Assembly: GCF_025567365.1 (NCBI RefSeq) | Contig: NZ_JAOQJG010000001.1 | Coordinates: forward strand, 1-64,000 | Length of the DNA: 64,000 nt | Source of the DNA: Anaerostipes amylophilus | Lineage (GTDB): Bacteria > Bacillota > Clostridia > Lachnospirales > Lachnospiraceae | Direction of reading: 5' to 3' | Shown: positions 61,929-64,000 of the stretch, one piece after another | How the letters are laid out: each line of letters begins with the position of its first letter | How positions within the stretch are numbered: position 1 is the first letter of the stretch | Program-made: the position numbers and the translations under genes | The notes under the pieces: model-generated | What the model saw: only the letters and a program-made list of their open reading frames with translations | What the model was told of the DNA's origin: nothing | Databases searched by the model: none

Positions 61929-62957
61929 ATGGCAAATAAAAAACATATTAAAAAAAGACGGCTATCACCAATTCGTTTCTTATTTTTACTGATCCTTCTG
62001 ATCGCAGTACTTATCGGAATTGTTGTTTTTATGCTTCATTCAAAGCTTGGCAAAGTTCAGACAAAAGCGCTGGATCAAAGCCAGCTTGTCACCGTCGATA
62101 ATGACAACAACATGAAGGATTATACCAATTATGCTTTCTTCGGAATTGATTCACAGACAGGAAGTATGTCTGACCGAGGTAACCGCTCAGATTCGATCAT
62201 TGTTGTAAGCATCAATAATTCCACAAAAGAAGTAAAACTGCTCTCTATTTACCGTGATACATTTTTAAGCATCAATGGAAAATACAGTAAAATAAATGCA
62301 GCCTACTCATGGGGTGGTCCAGAACTTGCCATCAGTACGATCAATCGTAATCTCGATCTGAATATTGAAAAATATGCAACTGTAAACTTTAAGATCCTTG
62401 CAAATATCGTCGATGCTGTTGGTGGTATTGAAGTAAATGTTGATAAAAGTATTATAAAGAACTTGAATTCTTATATTAAAGATATGAACCGTATCAATGG
62501 TGGTAATTCTTCTACGATCAAAAGTGCCGGAACTTACACGCTTGATGGTAATCAGGCCGTTGCTTATTCCAGAATCCGTTATACAGCCGGGGGTGATCTT
62601 GCAAGAGCTGGAAGACAAAGAGAGGTTCTTGAGAAAATTTTCGAAAAGGGTAAGAAAAATCCTTTAAAAATGATGTCTGTTATGGATGAAGTACTTCCAC
62701 AGGTTAAGACAAATATGAGTCAGGATGAATTATTTAAGATGGTGTTATCTGTATTTAAATATAATATTAAAGACCAGCAAGGATTCCCTTGGAATCAGAA
62801 AGAGATGCGTTATTATGGAAGTTATTATGGTTTTCCAACAACACTGAAAGAAAATGCGATCCGCGCTCATGAGTATCTGTTTGGTACAAAAGATTATCAG
62901 GTTAGTGATGAATTGAGCAGGATTAATCAGAAGATTATTTATCGGGTTGGGTATTAA
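61929..62957 (+). CDS. LytR-CpsA-Psr family glycopolymer ligase
   Basis: A 342-residue LCP protein with a Lys/Arg-rich cytoplasmic N-tail, one membrane segment (about 14-36) and an external LCP domain. FGIDSQTGSMSDRGNRSDSI and VKLLSIYRDTF hold the pyrophosphate-binding Asp and Arg residues; later YSRIRYTAGGDLARAGRQRE is typical. It would attach teichoic-acid-like or capsular polymers to peptidoglycan. AAAGGGGGAAC precedes the start. It follows the sugar transferase, suggesting both work on the same polymer. Confidence 0.92.
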   Translation: MANKKHIKKRRLSPIRFLFLLILLIAVLIGIVVFMLHSKLGKVQTKALDQSQLVTVDNDNNMKDYTNYAFFGIDSQTGSMSDRGNRSDSIIVVSINNSTKEVKLLSIYRDTFLSINGKYSKINAAYSWGGPELAISTINRNLDLNIEKYATVNFKILANIVDAVGGIEVNVDKSIIKNLNSYIKDMNRINGGNSSTIKSAGTYTLDGNQAVAYSRIRYTAGGDLARAGRQREVLEKIFEKGKKNPLKMMSVMDEVLPQVKTNMSQDELFKMVLSVFKYNIKDQQGFPWNQKEMRYYGSYYGFPTTLKENAIRAHEYLFGTKDYQVSDELSRINQKIIYRVGY

Positions 62958-62970
62958 AATTATATAATAA

Positions 62971-63003
62971 ATCGGCAGGATTCTATATATAAATCCTGCC
63001 GAT
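62971..63003. terminator. bidirectional terminator between LCP and glycerophosphotransferase genes
   Basis: ATCGGCAGGAT pairs with ATCCTGCCGAT, flanked by A/T-rich runs; the genes on either side converge. Confidence 0.88.
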
Positions 63004-63015
63004 TATTTTATCGTT

Positions 63016-64000
63016 CTATTTTATATTTTTCAGGAATTCAAGAAGTTTCTCCCCAACCATCTGCTGTCCATCTTTACAATAGAACAAATCTCTGACTCTC
63101 TGTCTCTCTTCAACAAAATGATCTTCATCCTTCGCGATACTATCTAATTCCGTCATTAATTCATCAAACGTCGCCGCCTTATAACCCGGTGTTACTTCGT
63201 CGTAATCATAATACATCTCACGATCATTCTGAAGATAATCTTCATAATCAAAGTTATAAAAGATCAACGGACGATCTAACAACAGATAGTCAATATAAGT
63301 GCTTGAATAATCACTGATCAGAATATCCGTATCCATTAAAATCTCCTGAATATCCATGGATTTCTTCGTGATATCTGTAATATTAGAATACATTGAGAAA
63401 TCAACTTCTTCATTCTTATGATAGAAATGGCGACGTATAACAAATACCATATTATGCTCTACACACCACTGATTCAGCTTCTCAAAATCAAACTGTTTCC
63501 TCAATGGAAAGACTATTTTCCCTTCCTGTCTGTGTGTTGGTGCATAAAGAACAACTTTCTTACCCTTAGCTGCTTTCTCTAACTGATGGGATGGTGTAAA
63601 CATTCCATTCTTATCATAAAACACATCATTCCTTGGCTGGCCCAGTGTTAAAATGTGGTCTGGTTTTCTTCGGAATGCACTTTCGTAGATTTTTGCATAA
63701 AAATCACTGGTTGCAACAACGTATTCTCGTCCTAATGGAATCTCCTGAATCGCTCGTCTTAATTTCTGCCCTTTGCTGTCCCAGTTCTTTACTTTATCAT
63801 CATCATATCCGACTTTCTTTAATGGAACCCCATGCCATAGATTTAAGAACACGGCACGTCCCATAAATGTATGATTGACATCACTGATTCCATTGCATAC
63901 AACAACATATTTGGCTCGAAGCTGCATCCATATTCCTTTCAGGCTGTTAAACATATAGGCTTCATAGCCAAGTTTTCGAACCTTCGCACAAACCTTCTCG
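63016..64000 (-). CDS. CDP-glycerol glycerophosphotransferase family protein (partial, 5' end outside)
   Basis: The reading frame stays open past the internal ATG at 63954 to the window edge (reading KVRKLGYEAYMFNSLKG), so the true start is beyond 64000 and at least 327 residues are present here. LNLWHGVPLKKVGYD, VLYAPTHRQ, ISDYSSTYIDYLLLDRP and FYNFDYEDYLQNDREMYYD are the family signature (TagB/TarF type). It polymerises or primes glycerol-phosphate chains of teichoic acid from CDP-glycerol at the inner membrane face. The locus beyond the edge probably continues the wall-polymer genes. Confidence 0.92.
   Translation of the reverse strand, partial: EKVCAKVRKLGYEAYMFNSLKGIWMQLRAKYVVVCNGISDVNHTFMGRAVFLNLWHGVPLKKVGYDDDKVKNWDSKGQKLRRAIQEIPLGREYVVATSDFYAKIYESAFRRKPDHILTLGQPRNDVFYDKNGMFTPSHQLEKAAKGKKVVLYAPTHRQEGKIVFPLRKQFDFEKLNQWCVEHNMVFVIRRHFYHKNEEVDFSMYSNITDITKKSMDIQEILMDTDILISDYSSTYIDYLLLDRPLIFYNFDYEDYLQNDREMYYDYDEVTPGYKAATFDELMTELDSIAKDEDHFVEERQRVRDLFYCKDGQQMVGEKLLEFLKNIK

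Overview
The window looks like chromosome from a low-GC, spore-forming, strictly fermentative Firmicute of the family Lachnospiraceae. The partial 16S rRNA at the left edge reads like Anaerostipes (A. hadrus type) from memory; no search was run. Supporting signs are AT-rich intergenic DNA, strong AGGAGG-type ribosome sites, the sporulation pair spoIIGA-sigE, an [FeFe] hydrogenase, lactate dehydrogenase, and a HrcA/CIRCE-controlled clpB. About five of every six genes lie on the minus strand, co-directional with the rRNA operon, so replication probably runs toward lower coordinates.

Layout. 1-1050: 5' end of 16S rRNA with its leader and four tandem promoters. 1.1-6.6 kb: small membrane protein, RCC1-like protein, MetE-like methyltransferase, threonine aldolase, aminotransferase, and a truncated rhuM remnant. 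6.7-10.8 kb: RNA methyltransferases, a phosphodiesterase, RdgB and a rhodanese. 10.9-11.8 kb: a gene-poor patch with an Asn/Ser-rich mini-protein, a strong promoter driving a predicted ~49-nt RNA, and 11-bp phased repeats. 11.8-19 kb: membrane protein, DJ-1 protein, tRNA-Arg, lipid kinase, DacF-like carboxypeptidase, HAD phosphatase, Ung, ClC antiporter and a FeoA-like protein. 19.2-24 kb: clpB, ribokinase, lactate dehydrogenase. 24.1-30.3 kb: a complete phosphate-starvation unit pstSCAB-phoU-phoP-phoR. 30.4-37.2 kb: ApbE, an unknown lipoprotein, pyrC, ppk1. 37.3-43.9 kb: glyS, an XRE regulator, recO, era and an M16C protease. 44-47 kb: GH25 lysozyme and spoIIGA-sigE. 47.1-49.6 kb: DNA-repair genes (inosine glycosylase, endonuclease IV) and two tRNA-Leu genes. 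49.7-53.3 kb: NADP-isocitrate dehydrogenase, and a GntR regulator divergent from deoC and a cupin-type phosphoglucose isomerase. 53.4-57 kb: an [FeFe] hydrogenase with an unusual NuoF-tail/GltD-like partner. 57-64 kb: DegV, a small conserved protein, an HtrA protease, then envelope polysaccharide genes (polyprenyl sugar transferase, LCP ligase, CDP-glycerol glycerophosphotransferase running off the edge).

How the genes fit together. The pst-pho block takes up phosphate and ppk1 could store it as polyphosphate. The hydrogenase pair and lactate dehydrogenase dispose of reductant, and two Rex-like sites precede the hydrogenase pair. DacF, ClC, GH25, LCP and the sugar transferases serve the envelope.

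No phage, CRISPR array, transposase or defence island is visible. The least explained structures are noncoding: a palindromic repeat family with three copies (19.0, 30.4 and 57.1 kb), each abutting a stop codon, and the 11.3-11.7 kb patch. Several CDS starts are placed downstream of the longest open frame because the upstream ATG is itself part of the ribosome site.
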